A stretch of DNA of 64,000 bases from Paenibacillus lacisoli (GCF_030580655.1 NZ_JAUQTB010000004.1:1-64000); one strand, 5' to 3'; shown: positions 41,413 through 51,693, counted from the first letter of the stretch. The notes: generated from the letters alone by a model not told the origin. Numbers and translations are program-made.

Positions 41413-43869
41413 TTAACGAAGTATCAGCCAGCTGGCTCCTTCCATGCCATCCTGCACCTGCATGATGACACTGCCGCTCTCGGCTTCGACATACCAGCCT
41501 TCACGTCCGGCAGCAAGCTGCTTCGCATTCAGCCGTTCCAGCCCCTCGATTCGGGAAGGCTCGAAGCCAGGCTGATGAAGAACGAAGCGGAGATGATTCC
41601 GTTCAGCAGCATAGGTCCGGACCTGATAGTCATAGGCCAGCTCGATTCCTTCTTCCCGGCCGGCGATCCTTACAGCCAGTTGGCTGTACTGCCCCTGTTC
41701 ATGGTTATAGCTGACACCATCATCTTCGTACAGGCTGGCATCCGCCTGGAAGCCGTTCTCTGCCTTTGCTCCATATAGATGGAAGGTCAGCGCATCTTTC
41801 ACCGGCAGCAGCGGTTCCTCTGCATACTGCCGCAGCGCGCCTTCCGCAATGACTGCGCCACTCCGGATATACATCGGCATCCGCTCCAGCGGCGCACAGG
41901 CTAGTATATGCTGCCCGCCCGGATGCTCTTCGCCGGTCCAATAGTCAATCCATATGCCCTCAGGCAGATAGACAGAGCGGTATTCACTGTCAGGACGATA
42001 GACTGGTGCAATCAGGACATCACGGCCCAGCAGGAACTGGTCACTCAGATTCGTCACATGACGATCGGCCGGGTATTCCAGAATGAGCGGTCTCATGATC
42101 GGAAGGCCGGTCTCGGCGGCCTCATGAAACAGATTATAGAGGTGAGGCATCCAGCGGTAGCGCAGACCGATGTAAAAACGCAGAATGCCCTCCACTTCCT
42201 CCCCGAAGGACCATGGTTCCTGACGCATCGTATCCAGGGCGGAGTGATTGCGGCAGTAAGGGAAGAACACACCCATCTGGGTCCACCGGACGAGCAGCTG
42301 GGCCGACGTATGGTGGGCAAACCCTCCAATGTCAGGACCAGCGAACGGGATGCCCGAGAGCCCCATATTGAGCACCATCGGGATGGCCAGGGCCATGTGC
42401 TCCCAGAAACTGCGGTTATCCCCGGTCCAGACTGCTGCATAGCGCTGAACACCGGCATAACCGGCCCGGGTCAGGACGAAAGGCCGTTCATTGCCAGTCT
42501 GTCTGCGCAGTCCCTCGAAGGTAGCCTTGGACATCAGCATCCCGTACAGATTGTGCATTTCCTCATGCGTTTTAGGCTGGCCGTCGTTCCCGTGAATAAC
42601 ATCCAGATCCATCGTTTTGCTCTCATTAAAGACTGCCGGCTCATTCATGTCATTCCAGATCCCCCGGATCCCCAGCTTCGTGTAGAAAGTGTGAAGATCT
42701 CCCCACCATTTGGCGGTATTCGGTTCGGTGAAGTCAGGGAATGCACTGATTCCCGGCCATACCTCTCCATAGAAGATGTCACCCTCCAGCTTGCGGCAGA
42801 AATGCCCCTGCTGAACGCCTTCCCGGTACACCGGATACTGCGGATCCTTTTTCACGCCCGGGTCCACAATGGGTACGATCCGCATGCCCAGCTCTTTTAA
42901 TTCGGCCATCATGCCTTCGGGGTCGGGAAAACGTACCGGGTCGAAGGTGAATACACGATACTCATTCATATAGTGAATATCCAGGTAGATCACATCACAT
43001 GGAATCTGCTTTTCCCTGAAGGTACGCGCCAGTTCCAATACCTCATGCTGATTCATATAGCTGTAGCGGGACTGGTGATACCCGATCGCCCACTTCGGCG
43101 GCAGGGAAATCCGTCCGGTCAGCGCGGTATAGCGGGATACCACATCCTTCATATCAGGTCCGCCAATAAAATAAATGTCGTACTCTCCGGTGTGACAAGC
43201 GATGGAATAAGCGCCGCTGTGCGAACGCATGTCAAAATCGGTTCGACCCGGATTATCCAGGAAGATGCCATAGCAGCTGCCACCTTCCTGCATGTGAATC
43301 AGCAGCGGAATAGACTCATAGAGAGCTTCGATCTCCGGCATATGCGGGGCAAAGACATCCGTATTCCAGTTCGTGTAGCGTTCGCCGCGTTTGTCCAGGA
43401 AGCTCGCCTTTTCTCCAAGGCCATAGAAATGAGACTGTGCTGGCATATCATATACCGCATTGCTGAGTCCGCGTGGGTTCCAGCTGATCAGGTTCTGGCG
43501 GGCAATCCGCTTTCCTTCCCGGTCATCGACCATCCAGGACAGATCCGATTTGACAATGTGTACCTGCAGGCTCCCTGTGTCCATAATCAATTGATCTTCC
43601 TGATTCCGTACAATAATACTAACTTTATCCGTTATTTGCGGCAGTACAGCCGGAGTCGTGGATAAACCCGGAACCCCGCTATGGTACAGCTTCAAGCGGA
43701 AAGTATGCTCGTTCAGGAACACCAGCACCAGACGGGCACGCTCCCCCTCCAGATAGAAGACTTCCCCTTCCTGTCTCCAGCTTTTCAAGGCTCCTGGTGT
43801 GTTCCACGCTTCCTGAATAACCACAGGGCCGCTCTTATTCGGATGTATGGCTTCACTTGTATCCAACAT
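41413..43869 (-). CDS. GH31 family alpha-glucosidase
   Basis: An 818-residue cytoplasmic (no signal) glycoside hydrolase of family 31, releasing alpha-glucose or alpha-xylose from oligosaccharide ends with retention. The catalytic nucleophile is the Asp of GIWNDMNEP (about 405) and the acid/base the Asp of WTGDN (about 481); GLGEKASFLDKRG and the YLDIHYMNEYRVFTFD block are family hallmarks. AGGAGAGG lies before the ATG. Last gene of the sugar ABC operon, it probably hydrolyses the imported oligosaccharide; the exact sugar is unknown. Confidence 0.93.
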   Translation of the reverse strand: MLDTSEAIHPNKSGPVVIQEAWNTPGALKSWRQEGEVFYLEGERARLVLVFLNEHTFRLKLYHSGVPGLSTTPAVLPQITDKVSIIVRNQEDQLIMDTGSLQVHIVKSDLSWMVDDREGKRIARQNLISWNPRGLSNAVYDMPAQSHFYGLGEKASFLDKRGERYTNWNTDVFAPHMPEIEALYESIPLLIHMQEGGSCYGIFLDNPGRTDFDMRSHSGAYSIACHTGEYDIYFIGGPDMKDVVSRYTALTGRISLPPKWAIGYHQSRYSYMNQHEVLELARTFREKQIPCDVIYLDIHYMNEYRVFTFDPVRFPDPEGMMAELKELGMRIVPIVDPGVKKDPQYPVYREGVQQGHFCRKLEGDIFYGEVWPGISAFPDFTEPNTAKWWGDLHTFYTKLGIRGIWNDMNEPAVFNESKTMDLDVIHGNDGQPKTHEEMHNLYGMLMSKATFEGLRRQTGNERPFVLTRAGYAGVQRYAAVWTGDNRSFWEHMALAIPMVLNMGLSGIPFAGPDIGGFAHHTSAQLLVRWTQMGVFFPYCRNHSALDTMRQEPWSFGEEVEGILRFYIGLRYRWMPHLYNLFHEAAETGLPIMRPLILEYPADRHVTNLSDQFLLGRDVLIAPVYRPDSEYRSVYLPEGIWIDYWTGEEHPGGQHILACAPLERMPMYIRSGAVIAEGALRQYAEEPLLPVKDALTFHLYGAKAENGFQADASLYEDDGVSYNHEQGQYSQLAVRIAGREEGIELAYDYQVRTYAAERNHLRFVLHQPGFEPSRIEGLERLNAKQLAAGREGWYVEAESGSVIMQVQDGMEGASWLILR

Positions 43870-43914
43870 GGTTATCTTCCTCTCCTGATCCGTATTATAA
43901 GCTCTCTATTACGA

Positions 43915-43951
43915 TAAAAGAGTCCATTACCCGGAAGCGGATAACGGACTC
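43915..43951 (-). terminator. Terminator after the sugar-binding protein gene
   Basis: GAGTCC with an extended imperfect stem pairs with GGACTC and is followed leftward by TTTTATCG, between the binding protein and GH31 genes. It may reduce read-through into GH31. Confidence 0.6.
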
Positions 43952-43981
43952 TGGCCGGCTCGGGATGTTCCCTCTGCTCGA

Positions 43982-45274
43982 TTATTTGGACTTCAGGCTG
44001 TCCCAGGTTTTCTGGAAGTCTTCCAGAAGCTTGGTTTTATCGGATTTACCAGCCACATAAGCCTGCATTTCGCTGCCGAATTCCTGCTGTGCACCCTCCG
44101 GATAGTTGCTGAAGTTCCAGTTCAGGAGCTTGTTGTCCTGGCTGTATTTCACTACCTCCATACCGAGGTCGCCCAGATCTTCATCAGCCGCTTTGATGTT
44201 GGTGAAAGCAGGGATGAATTTGAACTCTTTGGTAATATATTTCTGACCTTCCGGAGAAGTGACGAGCCAGTTCAGGAATTCTTTGGCTTCGTCTTTCACT
44301 TTGGAGTTTTTGTTCACAACCCAGTTGTTAGCCACACCTACAGGGAGTTTATCCTGCGATGGATCATCGTTAATCGGCATTGGCAGAATACCCAGGTTCA
44401 GATTCGGATTGATTCCATCCAGCTGCACCTGTGTCCAGTTACCCTGCTGCATCATCGCGGTCTGTCCGTTGGCGAAATTCGTTACTTGTGTGTTGTAGTC
44501 CGTTGTCAGGGGATTTTTGTTGCCGTATTTCAGTGTCAGGTCGAACAGTTTAGTCCATTCATCAAAAACTTTGTTGCCCGGAATCTTCTCACTGCCCTCG
44601 TTCAGCTTCTGAATGAAGCCGGATGGATCCTCCTGGTTAGCGAATGCAATGTTCAGCAAATGGTTGCCAAGCACCCAGAATTCCTGGTAGCCATTGGAGA
44701 ATGGCGTAATACCGGCAGCCTGCAGTTTTTGTGCCGCTTCGTCCAGCTGAGTCAGCGTTTTGGGCATCTCGGTAATGCCTGCTTTTGCGAACAGATCTTT
44801 GTTATAAATAAAGCCATATCCTTCAAGGTTCATAGGTTGACCGTACAGCTTGCCGTCCTTGGTCATCGGCTCTTTGGCCACTTCAACCACATCTTTGACC
44901 CATGGCTGGTCAGTCAGATCTTCCAGATACTCCATCCACGTGTCAAGTTCACGGTAACCACCGACGTTGAAGATATCCGGCTGCTCACCGGAGGCAAATT
45001 TCGCCTTCAGCGCAGCACCGTAGTCACTGCCGCCGCCAACAGTCTGAATGTCCAGCTTGATGCCAGGATGGCTTGCTTCGTATTCACCTTTCAGGCGGTT
45101 CAGCGCTTCAGCAATTTCTACTTTAAACTGGAAAATGTGAATCGTTTTGTCACCGCCGCCGCTGCTGTCCGAAGCCGTATCTCCTCCCTCGGACGTTTTG
45201 CTGCTGCTGCAGCCCCCGAGTACCGCTGTCAGTGCCAGCAGCATAATCAGTGCGAGCTTGCCGTACTTTTTCAT
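43982..45274 (-). CDS. Sugar ABC transporter substrate-binding lipoprotein (CUT1)
   Basis: A 430-residue extracellular solute-binding protein of family 1, with signal peptide and lipobox LGGC (Cys22), a Ser/Gly linker (to about 43) and typical segments: GGGSDYGAALKAKFASGEQPDIF, YNKDLF, and ANNWVVNKNSK. It captures an oligosaccharide for the two permeases upstream. AAGGGAGG lies 6-7 bases before the ATG. It has its own promoter with a cre-like site, which may give higher expression of the binding protein. Confidence 0.94.
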   Translation of the reverse strand: MKKYGKLALIMLLALTAVLGGCSSSKTSEGGDTASDSSGGGDKTIHIFQFKVEIAEALNRLKGEYEASHPGIKLDIQTVGGGSDYGAALKAKFASGEQPDIFNVGGYRELDTWMEYLEDLTDQPWVKDVVEVAKEPMTKDGKLYGQPMNLEGYGFIYNKDLFAKAGITEMPKTLTQLDEAAQKLQAAGITPFSNGYQEFWVLGNHLLNIAFANQEDPSGFIQKLNEGSEKIPGNKVFDEWTKLFDLTLKYGNKNPLTTDYNTQVTNFANGQTAMMQQGNWTQVQLDGINPNLNLGILPMPINDDPSQDKLPVGVANNWVVNKNSKVKDEAKEFLNWLVTSPEGQKYITKEFKFIPAFTNIKAADEDLGDLGMEVVKYSQDNKLLNWNFSNYPEGAQQEFGSEMQAYVAGKSDKTKLLEDFQKTWDSLKSK

Positions 45275-45324
45275 GTGTGATCCTCCCTTTTTATAATGGC
45301 TGTTCTGTACCCCTTGCCAATTTG

Positions 45325-45338
45325 TGTAATCGCTTTCT
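45325..45338 (-). promoter_or_regulatory. Candidate CcpA cre site of the binding-protein gene
   Basis: TGTAATCGCTTTCT on the plus strand fits the cre core (TGNAANCGNNNNC) with the last A missing. It lies just downstream of the predicted start site, where CcpA would block transcription. Confidence 0.5.
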
Positions 45339-45348
45339 AAATCTATTG

Positions 45349-45357
45349 TATATAGCA
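45349..45357 (-). promoter_or_regulatory. Extended -10 promoter of the binding-protein gene
   Basis: TGCTATATA on the minus strand is an extended -10 (TGnTATATA), with TTACGT 18 bases upstream as a weak -35. The start would be near 45342. Confidence 0.55.
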
Positions 45358-45423
45358 GAACACGATCGAGGGACGTAACATATTGACCGAACAGGGGGAA
45401 GGGATTGACCTCCCTTTGTCATT

Positions 45424-46260
45424 TTAACCCTTGACCGAGCCGGCTGTAATACCTTGAATAATATACTTCTGCATGAGCAGGAAGAAGATAATGACCGGCA
45501 GGATACCCAGTACAAGCGCCGGCAGTGCGAGATCCCATTGCTTCGTATATTGACCAAAGAAGGCATAGGTCGCAATCGGGATGGTACGCAGATCAGCGCT
45601 CTGCAGAATCAGGGATGGCAGCAGATAATCATTCCAGATCCAAAGCGTATTGAGGATAATGACCGTTACGTACATCGGACGCATGAGCGGATACACAATC
45701 CGGAAAAACACCCCGTAAGGGCTGGAACCATCAACCGTAGCGGCCTCCTCAATTTCGACCGGAACCGACTTCACGAAGCCGTGGAACAGGAAGACGGACA
45801 GCGGTACTCCAAATCCCAGATAGCAGACAATCAATCCCCACAGACTGTTGCTCATGCCCAGTGTCCCTGTTACTTTGACCAGTGGAATCATGACGGACTG
45901 AAAAGGAATGACCATGGCGGCAACAAACATCGAGAACAGAATCCGGTTAAAGCGGGTATCTCGGCGGACCATGCGGTAAGCCGCCATCGAACTGATCAGC
46001 ACGAGCAGCAGGTTGCTTACGATCGTAACTACGGCCGAGTTCCATAAAGCCTCCGGGAAGCGGGTAATCTCCCAGGCCCGGGTATAGTTGCTCCATTCGA
46101 AAGCCTTCGGCCATGCAGCCGAGTCGGAGAGCAGGTCCCCGAACGTCTTGACAGAGTTGGCGAACAGGAAGTAGAACGGCACTAGGAACAACAGTCCGAT
46201 GCAAATCATAATGATTTCAGTAATGAATGTTCCGATCCGGTAGTTTTTGGTTGTATCCAT
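45424..46260 (-). CDS. Sugar ABC transporter permease, MalG-like
   Basis: A 278-residue inner-membrane protein with six helices and the EAA loop EEAATVDGSSPYGVFFRIVYP (in the last cytoplasmic loop before helix 5). Pairs with the MalF-like permease whose stop overlaps its start by one base. No ATPase gene is present in the locus, so a shared MsmX-type ATPase encoded elsewhere is expected, as is usual for CUT1 systems in Bacillota. Confidence 0.94.
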   Translation of the reverse strand: MDTTKNYRIGTFITEIIMICIGLLFLVPFYFLFANSVKTFGDLLSDSAAWPKAFEWSNYTRAWEITRFPEALWNSAVVTIVSNLLLVLISSMAAYRMVRRDTRFNRILFSMFVAAMVIPFQSVMIPLVKVTGTLGMSNSLWGLIVCYLGFGVPLSVFLFHGFVKSVPVEIEEAATVDGSSPYGVFFRIVYPLMRPMYVTVIILNTLWIWNDYLLPSLILQSADLRTIPIATYAFFGQYTKQWDLALPALVLGILPVIIFFLLMQKYIIQGITAGSVKG

Positions 46261-47144
46261 CAGGACTGCACCTCCCGGCTTTTCGTCAGTTTGACCTGAA
46301 GACTGGTAATAACGGCCACAATGACGAAGAAGATGAACGCCTTGGCAGTACCCAGCCCGTAACGGTTGTTGGCGAATGCCTCATTGTAGATGTTTAATGC
46401 TACCGATTCGGTGGAGCCGAACGGACCGCCTTTGGTCAGCGACAGATTCAGGTCGAACATCTTGAACGACCAGGAGATCGCCAGGAAGAGACACACCGTC
46501 ACCGCAGGCATAATCAGCGGAATAATGATCTTGCGCAGAATTTGCGCCTTGCTCGCACCGTCGATGGCTGCCGCCTCCAGAATCTCGTGCGAGACGTTAT
46601 TGAGGGAAGAGATGTAGATCACCATCAGATAACCGGCTGTCTGCCAGACGAACACGATGATGATCCCCCAGAAGGCGGTTGTCTCATCACCGAGCCACGG
46701 CAGATTGAAGAAGGAGAAGCCTGTTTTTTCGCCGATGGCAGAAAAGCCCTTGACGAAAATGAACTGCCAGATAAAGCCGAGCAGCAGACCGCCGATGACA
46801 TTCGGCATGAAGAATACGGTCCGAAGCACATTGCGTGACTTCAGCTGCTTGGTCAGGAAATACGCGAGGAAAAAGCCGAGTAAATTCGTTAATACCACAC
46901 CTGCCACTGTGAACCGCACCGTGAACCAGAAGTCTGTCCTGAAGTTGGTGTCACTGGTGAAGATCTGTTTAAAGTTATCCAGACCAACCCATGCGGCCTT
47001 GCCTGATACCCCGTTCCAGTCGGTGAATGAGTAGTACATTCCGAGCAGGAAAGGGATTACAATAATGATGATGAAAAATACAGTGGAAGGACCTACGAAG
47101 ACCAGCTGCTGAGCGAGCTGGGATCTTGTCTTTCTATTTCTCAT
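46260..47144 (-). CDS. Sugar ABC transporter permease, MalF-like
   Basis: A 294-residue inner-membrane protein with six helices and EAA loop LEAAAIDGASKAQILRKII. It starts the operon, divergent from the sensor-kinase gene with 141 bases between. AAGGGG lies 7 bases before the ATG. Forms the transmembrane pair with the MalG-like protein. Confidence 0.94.
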   Translation of the reverse strand: MRNRKTRSQLAQQLVFVGPSTVFFIIIIVIPFLLGMYYSFTDWNGVSGKAAWVGLDNFKQIFTSDTNFRTDFWFTVRFTVAGVVLTNLLGFFLAYFLTKQLKSRNVLRTVFFMPNVIGGLLLGFIWQFIFVKGFSAIGEKTGFSFFNLPWLGDETTAFWGIIIVFVWQTAGYLMVIYISSLNNVSHEILEAAAIDGASKAQILRKIIIPLIMPAVTVCLFLAISWSFKMFDLNLSLTKGGPFGSTESVALNIYNEAFANNRYGLGTAKAFIFFVIVAVITSLQVKLTKSREVQS

Positions 47145-47285
47145 AGGATCGCCCCTTTCAAATTCTGTTGGTCCTGAGACTCATTATGGAGTATCCTTAA
47201 ACGGCGAGACACCGAAGATCGTGAACCTTTAGGTGGAATATATTGATGTCACCGAAACTTTGTACAAGGAGGCCCGCTGTCTGTC

Positions 47286-49130
47286 ATGAAGTTCCGCAGC
47301 ATCCGCTCCCGTCTGATTCAATTTATGCTTCTTGCCGTTATTGTCCCGCTGGTTCTGTCCATGACCTTCACATTTCTGCAGACCAAACACTCGCTCCGGG
47401 AACAATCGGTGGCAGAAAATGAACGGCTGATCTATCAGGGAGCCACCAATATCGACAACTATCTCGATTCGATCAACCGGGCGTCCATTGTCATTTACAG
47501 TGACCCCGACTTCCTGCTCAACATGGCCAAAATCCCCGATGACTACCGGGCCGTCGCCGAAATCTACACGACCCTTCAGACTATTATGAATACGGTTCCA
47601 GGCGTGACTCAGGTCTACCTCCATTCTTTTGAATCCAATCAGTCGACGCTTGTTACAAGCACCGTCCCGCAGCGGGATACGCGCTGGAAGGCTTACACCG
47701 GAAGGGTGCCTTACGATGAGAACGGCATTTATTTTCAGCCGGCCCATCAGAGTGACAACTACGGCTTCAAGGCTACGCTGCCCAAAATGCCCGAGCAGCT
47801 GGTCTTCACCTACCACCGCTCCATTGAACGGGTGCCTGCCAAAGAGAAGCTGGGTGTTCTTGCTATTGACGTGTCGCTGGCCCGCATCCGCAATATATGC
47901 AGCCAGCTGTTTGACGCTGAGGAAGAAAAACTGTATCTGGTCGACGGCAAAGGAACCATCATCTACAGCGGAGACGAGAGTAAAATAGGTACGCAGCTTC
48001 AGGACACCAAGCTGACCACCCAGCTTCGCGAAGACAGCAGTCATGGTTATTTTGAGGAAGACTCGACCGGTATGCATGTGTATCAGAAGCTGAATTCCGG
48101 ATTGACCGACTGGAGCATCGTCAAGCAGATTCCGGCTAAGACGCTGTATCACCGCGCAACCCAGCTGACCCAGGTCAATTCGATCATTGCGGGTGCAGCG
48201 CTTGTCATCGTCATCCTCGGCACCCTGTTCATTTCGATCCGCATTACCGGTCCGATCCAGCAGCTCACCCGGTATATGAATGTGATTCAGAAGACGGGCC
48301 AGCTGGATATGAATATTACGGTGAAAAGCCATGATGAAATCGGCGTATTATTCCGCAGATTCAGACAGCTTATGGATACGGTCAACAATCTGATCCTGAG
48401 GGAATACAAGCTGGAGCTGGCCAACAAGACTAACCAATTGAAAGCGCTTCAGGCCCAGATTAATCCCCACTTCCTGTATAACGCCTTGCAGTCTATCGGC
48501 ACATTGGCTCTGCAGCAGCAGGGTGCCCGGGTCTATTCGCTCCTCTCCTCTCTCTCCAAAATCATGCGTTACAGCATGCGCGGAGGAGCGCTCGTTACGC
48601 TCAGGGATGAAGCTGATCATATGAAGCAGTATCTGGAGCTGCAGCAGGAACGGTTCGGGGATCAACTTCAGATTACGATGAACTGGGCCGAGGATACACT
48701 CGATGTGCCGCTGCCCAAGATGGTTTTGCAGCCGCTGGTGGAGAACTACTTCAAGCATGGCGCCGAACCGCTGTACGGTCCGGGTGAGCTGACACTGACC
48801 AGCCGCATGATTGCCCCCGGCCGCCTGCAGATTATCATTGAGAATAACGGCAGCCCTATTCCGGATGACCAGCTGCTCGAATTAAGAGAACGGCTGTCCC
48901 TCAGGTCTAGCACCCAGAACGACACCGTGATGGATAACCATGATCCTGCAGCTGAAGAGCATATTGGTCTCAGCAACGTACTGCAGCGTCTGAAGCTGTA
49001 CTCCGATGGCAAAGCCCTGCTTCAGGTTGACAATATTCAGCCTCACGGCGTTAGGTATATACTGGAAATTGATACAACGGCTATGAATGGATACAGAGAG
49101 GATGAGAAAGATGAAAGTGTTGATCGTTGA
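47286..49130 (+). CDS. Sensor histidine kinase, YesM type
   Basis: A 614-residue membrane kinase: TM1 (about 12-33), extracellular Cache-like sensor (about 35-290), TM2 (about 298-318), HAMP (about 320-372), phosphoacceptor H395 in INPHFLYN, and HATPase with PLVENYFKHG. Such kinases beside CUT1 transporters usually activate them in response to the sugar, often through the binding protein. The ATG at 47286 has AAGGAGG 13 bases away, an unusually long gap; a CTG at 47277 in frame has a shorter gap but is less likely. Confidence 0.93.
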   Translation: MKFRSIRSRLIQFMLLAVIVPLVLSMTFTFLQTKHSLREQSVAENERLIYQGATNIDNYLDSINRASIVIYSDPDFLLNMAKIPDDYRAVAEIYTTLQTIMNTVPGVTQVYLHSFESNQSTLVTSTVPQRDTRWKAYTGRVPYDENGIYFQPAHQSDNYGFKATLPKMPEQLVFTYHRSIERVPAKEKLGVLAIDVSLARIRNICSQLFDAEEEKLYLVDGKGTIIYSGDESKIGTQLQDTKLTTQLREDSSHGYFEEDSTGMHVYQKLNSGLTDWSIVKQIPAKTLYHRATQLTQVNSIIAGAALVIVILGTLFISIRITGPIQQLTRYMNVIQKTGQLDMNITVKSHDEIGVLFRRFRQLMDTVNNLILREYKLELANKTNQLKALQAQINPHFLYNALQSIGTLALQQQGARVYSLLSSLSKIMRYSMRGGALVTLRDEADHMKQYLELQQERFGDQLQITMNWAEDTLDVPLPKMVLQPLVENYFKHGAEPLYGPGELTLTSRMIAPGRLQIIIENNGSPIPDDQLLELRERLSLRSSTQNDTVMDNHDPAAEEHIGLSNVLQRLKLYSDGKALLQVDNIQPHGVRYILEIDTTAMNGYREDEKDESVDR

Positions 49131-50733
49131 TGATGAGAAGCATGTGCGGGATGCAATCCGGCTGCTGGGCGACTGGAAGTCGTTTGGCGTGGATACGGTG
49201 CTCGAGGCCGACAACGGCGCTTCCGCCATTCATATCATCCAGCAGGAGACTCCCCAGATTGTGGTGACCGACATGAATATGCCTGGCCTGGGCGGCGAAC
49301 AGCTGCTGGAATGGATCAATGAACATCAGTCGAATACTAAGGTGCTTGTCGTCAGCGGCTATGATGATTTCCGCCTGGTGCGTCATGCCATCCGTTTCGG
49401 CGGTATGGACTATATCCTCAAGCCGGTGGACCCGGACGAGATCAATGCCGCATTGTCCAAGGCCATTCAGTCATGGCATCACGAGGAGGCCAAGCGGCTG
49501 GATTCGACCCGACAGAGCATTGTAGTTAATCAAATGCGCCCGCATTATATGGACCAGCTGCTCTCCGGACTCATCAGCTCAACCGGGCGTGCCCATGCTG
49601 CACTCTCCCGCCTTCGGGATGAGCTGCTGCTTCCGCATGACATCACTCATTGCGCAGTTGCTGTCATCAGCACCTCTCATCTGGATCCGGAGCTGCTGGG
49701 TAAATATGAGCACAACCACTCCCTGCTGCAGTTCTCTATTCTGAACGTGTGCAGTGAATTCCTGGAGAGCCGCCGCACCGGCACGGCCTTCCGCAATTTG
49801 AAGCAGGCGGACGAAATCGTGCTGCTCTACTGGCGGGATTCGGCAATGCTGCCACAGATTTTGAATGATATGAATCAGGGAATGTCCATTACACTGGGCC
49901 GGTATGTACACTTTGGCGTTAGCTCAGCCTCCCCGTTCCCGCAGGGTCTGTATGCTGCCTATCACGAAGCACGACAGGCGCTGTGGCGGCGAAATCTGCT
50001 GCAAGCCTCCGGCTGTCTCCATCATGCCGCTCCCCCTGCTTCGGCCTCCCGTTCCCTGCGGATGTCCGCCTGGGAAGAGAAGCTTCGCGTCAGCGCTTTG
50101 AGCTGCAATGACCGTCAGATTGCCGCAGCAGTAGGCGAATGGCTGGCCGTGGTCAGCCTGCTGGACAGCATTCATGCCGAGCAGATTGCCGGCTGGAATA
50201 GTGAACTTGACTGGATGCTTGGCCGCTGGCTGGACGACCGGCCTGAGGATGCAGCCGGCGAAGAGCTGTCCGGCCAGCGTGAAGCGGCCACTGCACTACC
50301 GATGAATGATCATGGCCTGCTGGACATCTCTCTCTGGCGGCAGCAGATGGAGAAGCGGCTGAAGGCGGCTGGGACGGCTCTCACCCAGATCCATGGCAAA
50401 GAGAATCATATTATCCGGGATATCGCCCGTTATCTGGATCAGCATTATGCCGAAGAGATTTCACTGCAGGATATGGCGGGCCGCTTTTATCTGAGCCGCG
50501 AATACATCTCGCGCAAGTTTAAGCAGGAGTTCGGCATGAATCTGACCGATTACCTGGGCCGTGTACGTATCCGGCAGGCGAAGCTGCTGCTGTTAAATCC
50601 GCAGCTGCGGGTCACCCAAATTGCCGAAATGGTCGGTTACCAGGATGAGAAATATTTCAGTAAAGTATTTAAAAAAATGGAGGGACGCTCACCCGCCGAA
50701 TTCAGAAAGCAGGCGATGCCTGCCAAATCATAG
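49111..50733 (+). CDS. Response regulator, AraC-type output, YesN family
   Basis: A 540-residue regulator: receiver domain (1-120) with phosphoacceptor D54 (VTDMNMPG) and K104, a helical central region, and two C-terminal AraC helix-turn-helix motifs (about 440-535). The ATG at 49111 lies inside the kinase gene (20-base overlap), with GAGAGG 9 bases upstream; the kinase and regulator are thus coupled. It likely activates the divergent sugar-transport operon. Confidence 0.94.
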   Translation: MKVLIVDDEKHVRDAIRLLGDWKSFGVDTVLEADNGASAIHIIQQETPQIVVTDMNMPGLGGEQLLEWINEHQSNTKVLVVSGYDDFRLVRHAIRFGGMDYILKPVDPDEINAALSKAIQSWHHEEAKRLDSTRQSIVVNQMRPHYMDQLLSGLISSTGRAHAALSRLRDELLLPHDITHCAVAVISTSHLDPELLGKYEHNHSLLQFSILNVCSEFLESRRTGTAFRNLKQADEIVLLYWRDSAMLPQILNDMNQGMSITLGRYVHFGVSSASPFPQGLYAAYHEARQALWRRNLLQASGCLHHAAPPASASRSLRMSAWEEKLRVSALSCNDRQIAAAVGEWLAVVSLLDSIHAEQIAGWNSELDWMLGRWLDDRPEDAAGEELSGQREAATALPMNDHGLLDISLWRQQMEKRLKAAGTALTQIHGKENHIIRDIARYLDQHYAEEISLQDMAGRFYLSREYISRKFKQEFGMNLTDYLGRVRIRQAKLLLLNPQLRVTQIAEMVGYQDEKYFSKVFKKMEGRSPAEFRKQAMPAKS

Positions 50734-50828
50734 TCATATTTTCCGTGAAAGTGGGTATATTCATGTTAGGAAACGCTTGACCCACGGGTCATTCAGTAGG
50801 CTATTCTTAACTAAGAGGAGGAATATCC

Positions 50829-51584
50829 ATGAACCGGAGCCATCCTTACAGGTGGTTAAATGTTATTGCATTCGCAGCAGTTATCATCGTCAATTATCTC
50901 GCTATGTCTCTGCCTATCGGCGGCCGCAGCACCAGCGAAATTTCGGATACGTATCCCACGCTGATCACTCCTGCGGGTTATGCCTTCTCCATCTGGAGCC
51001 TGATCTATCTGCTGCTGGCAGGATTTGTGATCTATCAGGCCAGCCGCGGGAAGGACCGGGAGTCTGTTCACTCCATCGGTATCTTTTTTGTCCTCAGCTG
51101 TGTGTTTAATATCGCCTGGATATTCCTGTGGCAGTACGGTTATGTAGAAATTGCATTGGTTGATATCGTGCTGCTGCTGCTGTCACTGATTGTCCTGTAC
51201 GTGCGGACGCGTGCCATTGAACGTCCAAGCCTCGGGGAGATCTGGTTTCTCAAGGTTCCCTTCGCCATCTATCTGGGCTGGGTATCGGTCGCAACGATTC
51301 TGAATGTGTCGATTGCCCTCGTGAAGAATAACTGGAACGGCTTCGGGATCAGCGCTGAGACCTGGGCTGTCGTCGTCCTGCTAATCGGTGCCGTCCTGGC
51401 TGTGCTCGTCAGTTTTCCCTACCGGGACAGCGTCTATCCGCTGGTCTTCGTCTGGGCCTATATCGCCATTGCCAGCAAGCAGCATGATAACAGCACCGTA
51501 CTCTATACCTCATGGATTCTGGCAGGTCTTCTGTTCCTCTATGCGGTCGGATTGTTTTTCCTGCGCAACCGGTCCCGCGACTAA
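50829..51584 (+). CDS. TspO/MBR-related tryptophan-rich membrane protein
   Basis: A 251-residue polytopic protein of seven to eight helices, longer than the usual five-helix TspO. The start (NYLAMSLPIGGRSTSEISDTYPTLITPAGYAFSIWSLIY) is characteristic of the extended TspO-like family; Trp is frequent in the loops. TspO proteins bind porphyrins and lipids, but this subgroup is uncharacterised. AGGAGG lies 7 bases before the ATG. Confidence 0.82.
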   Translation: MNRSHPYRWLNVIAFAAVIIVNYLAMSLPIGGRSTSEISDTYPTLITPAGYAFSIWSLIYLLLAGFVIYQASRGKDRESVHSIGIFFVLSCVFNIAWIFLWQYGYVEIALVDIVLLLLSLIVLYVRTRAIERPSLGEIWFLKVPFAIYLGWVSVATILNVSIALVKNNWNGFGISAETWAVVVLLIGAVLAVLVSFPYRDSVYPLVFVWAYIAIASKQHDNSTVLYTSWILAGLLFLYAVGLFFLRNRSRD

Positions 51585-51655
51585 CTGAATTATATAATTG
51601 GACGGCAAAAAATCGTGAACCTCGATCCATTTCATGGTTCTATGCTAATTATAGT

Positions 51656-51686
51656 AAAAGGCTATTCCCTAATGGAATAGCCTTTT
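51656..51686. terminator. Bidirectional terminator between the TspO-like and ridA genes
   Basis: A 13-bp stem AAAAGGCTATTCC/GGAATAGCCTTTT with a 5-base loop has T-runs in both directions. Confidence 0.9.
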
Positions 51687-51693
51687 ATGGTGG

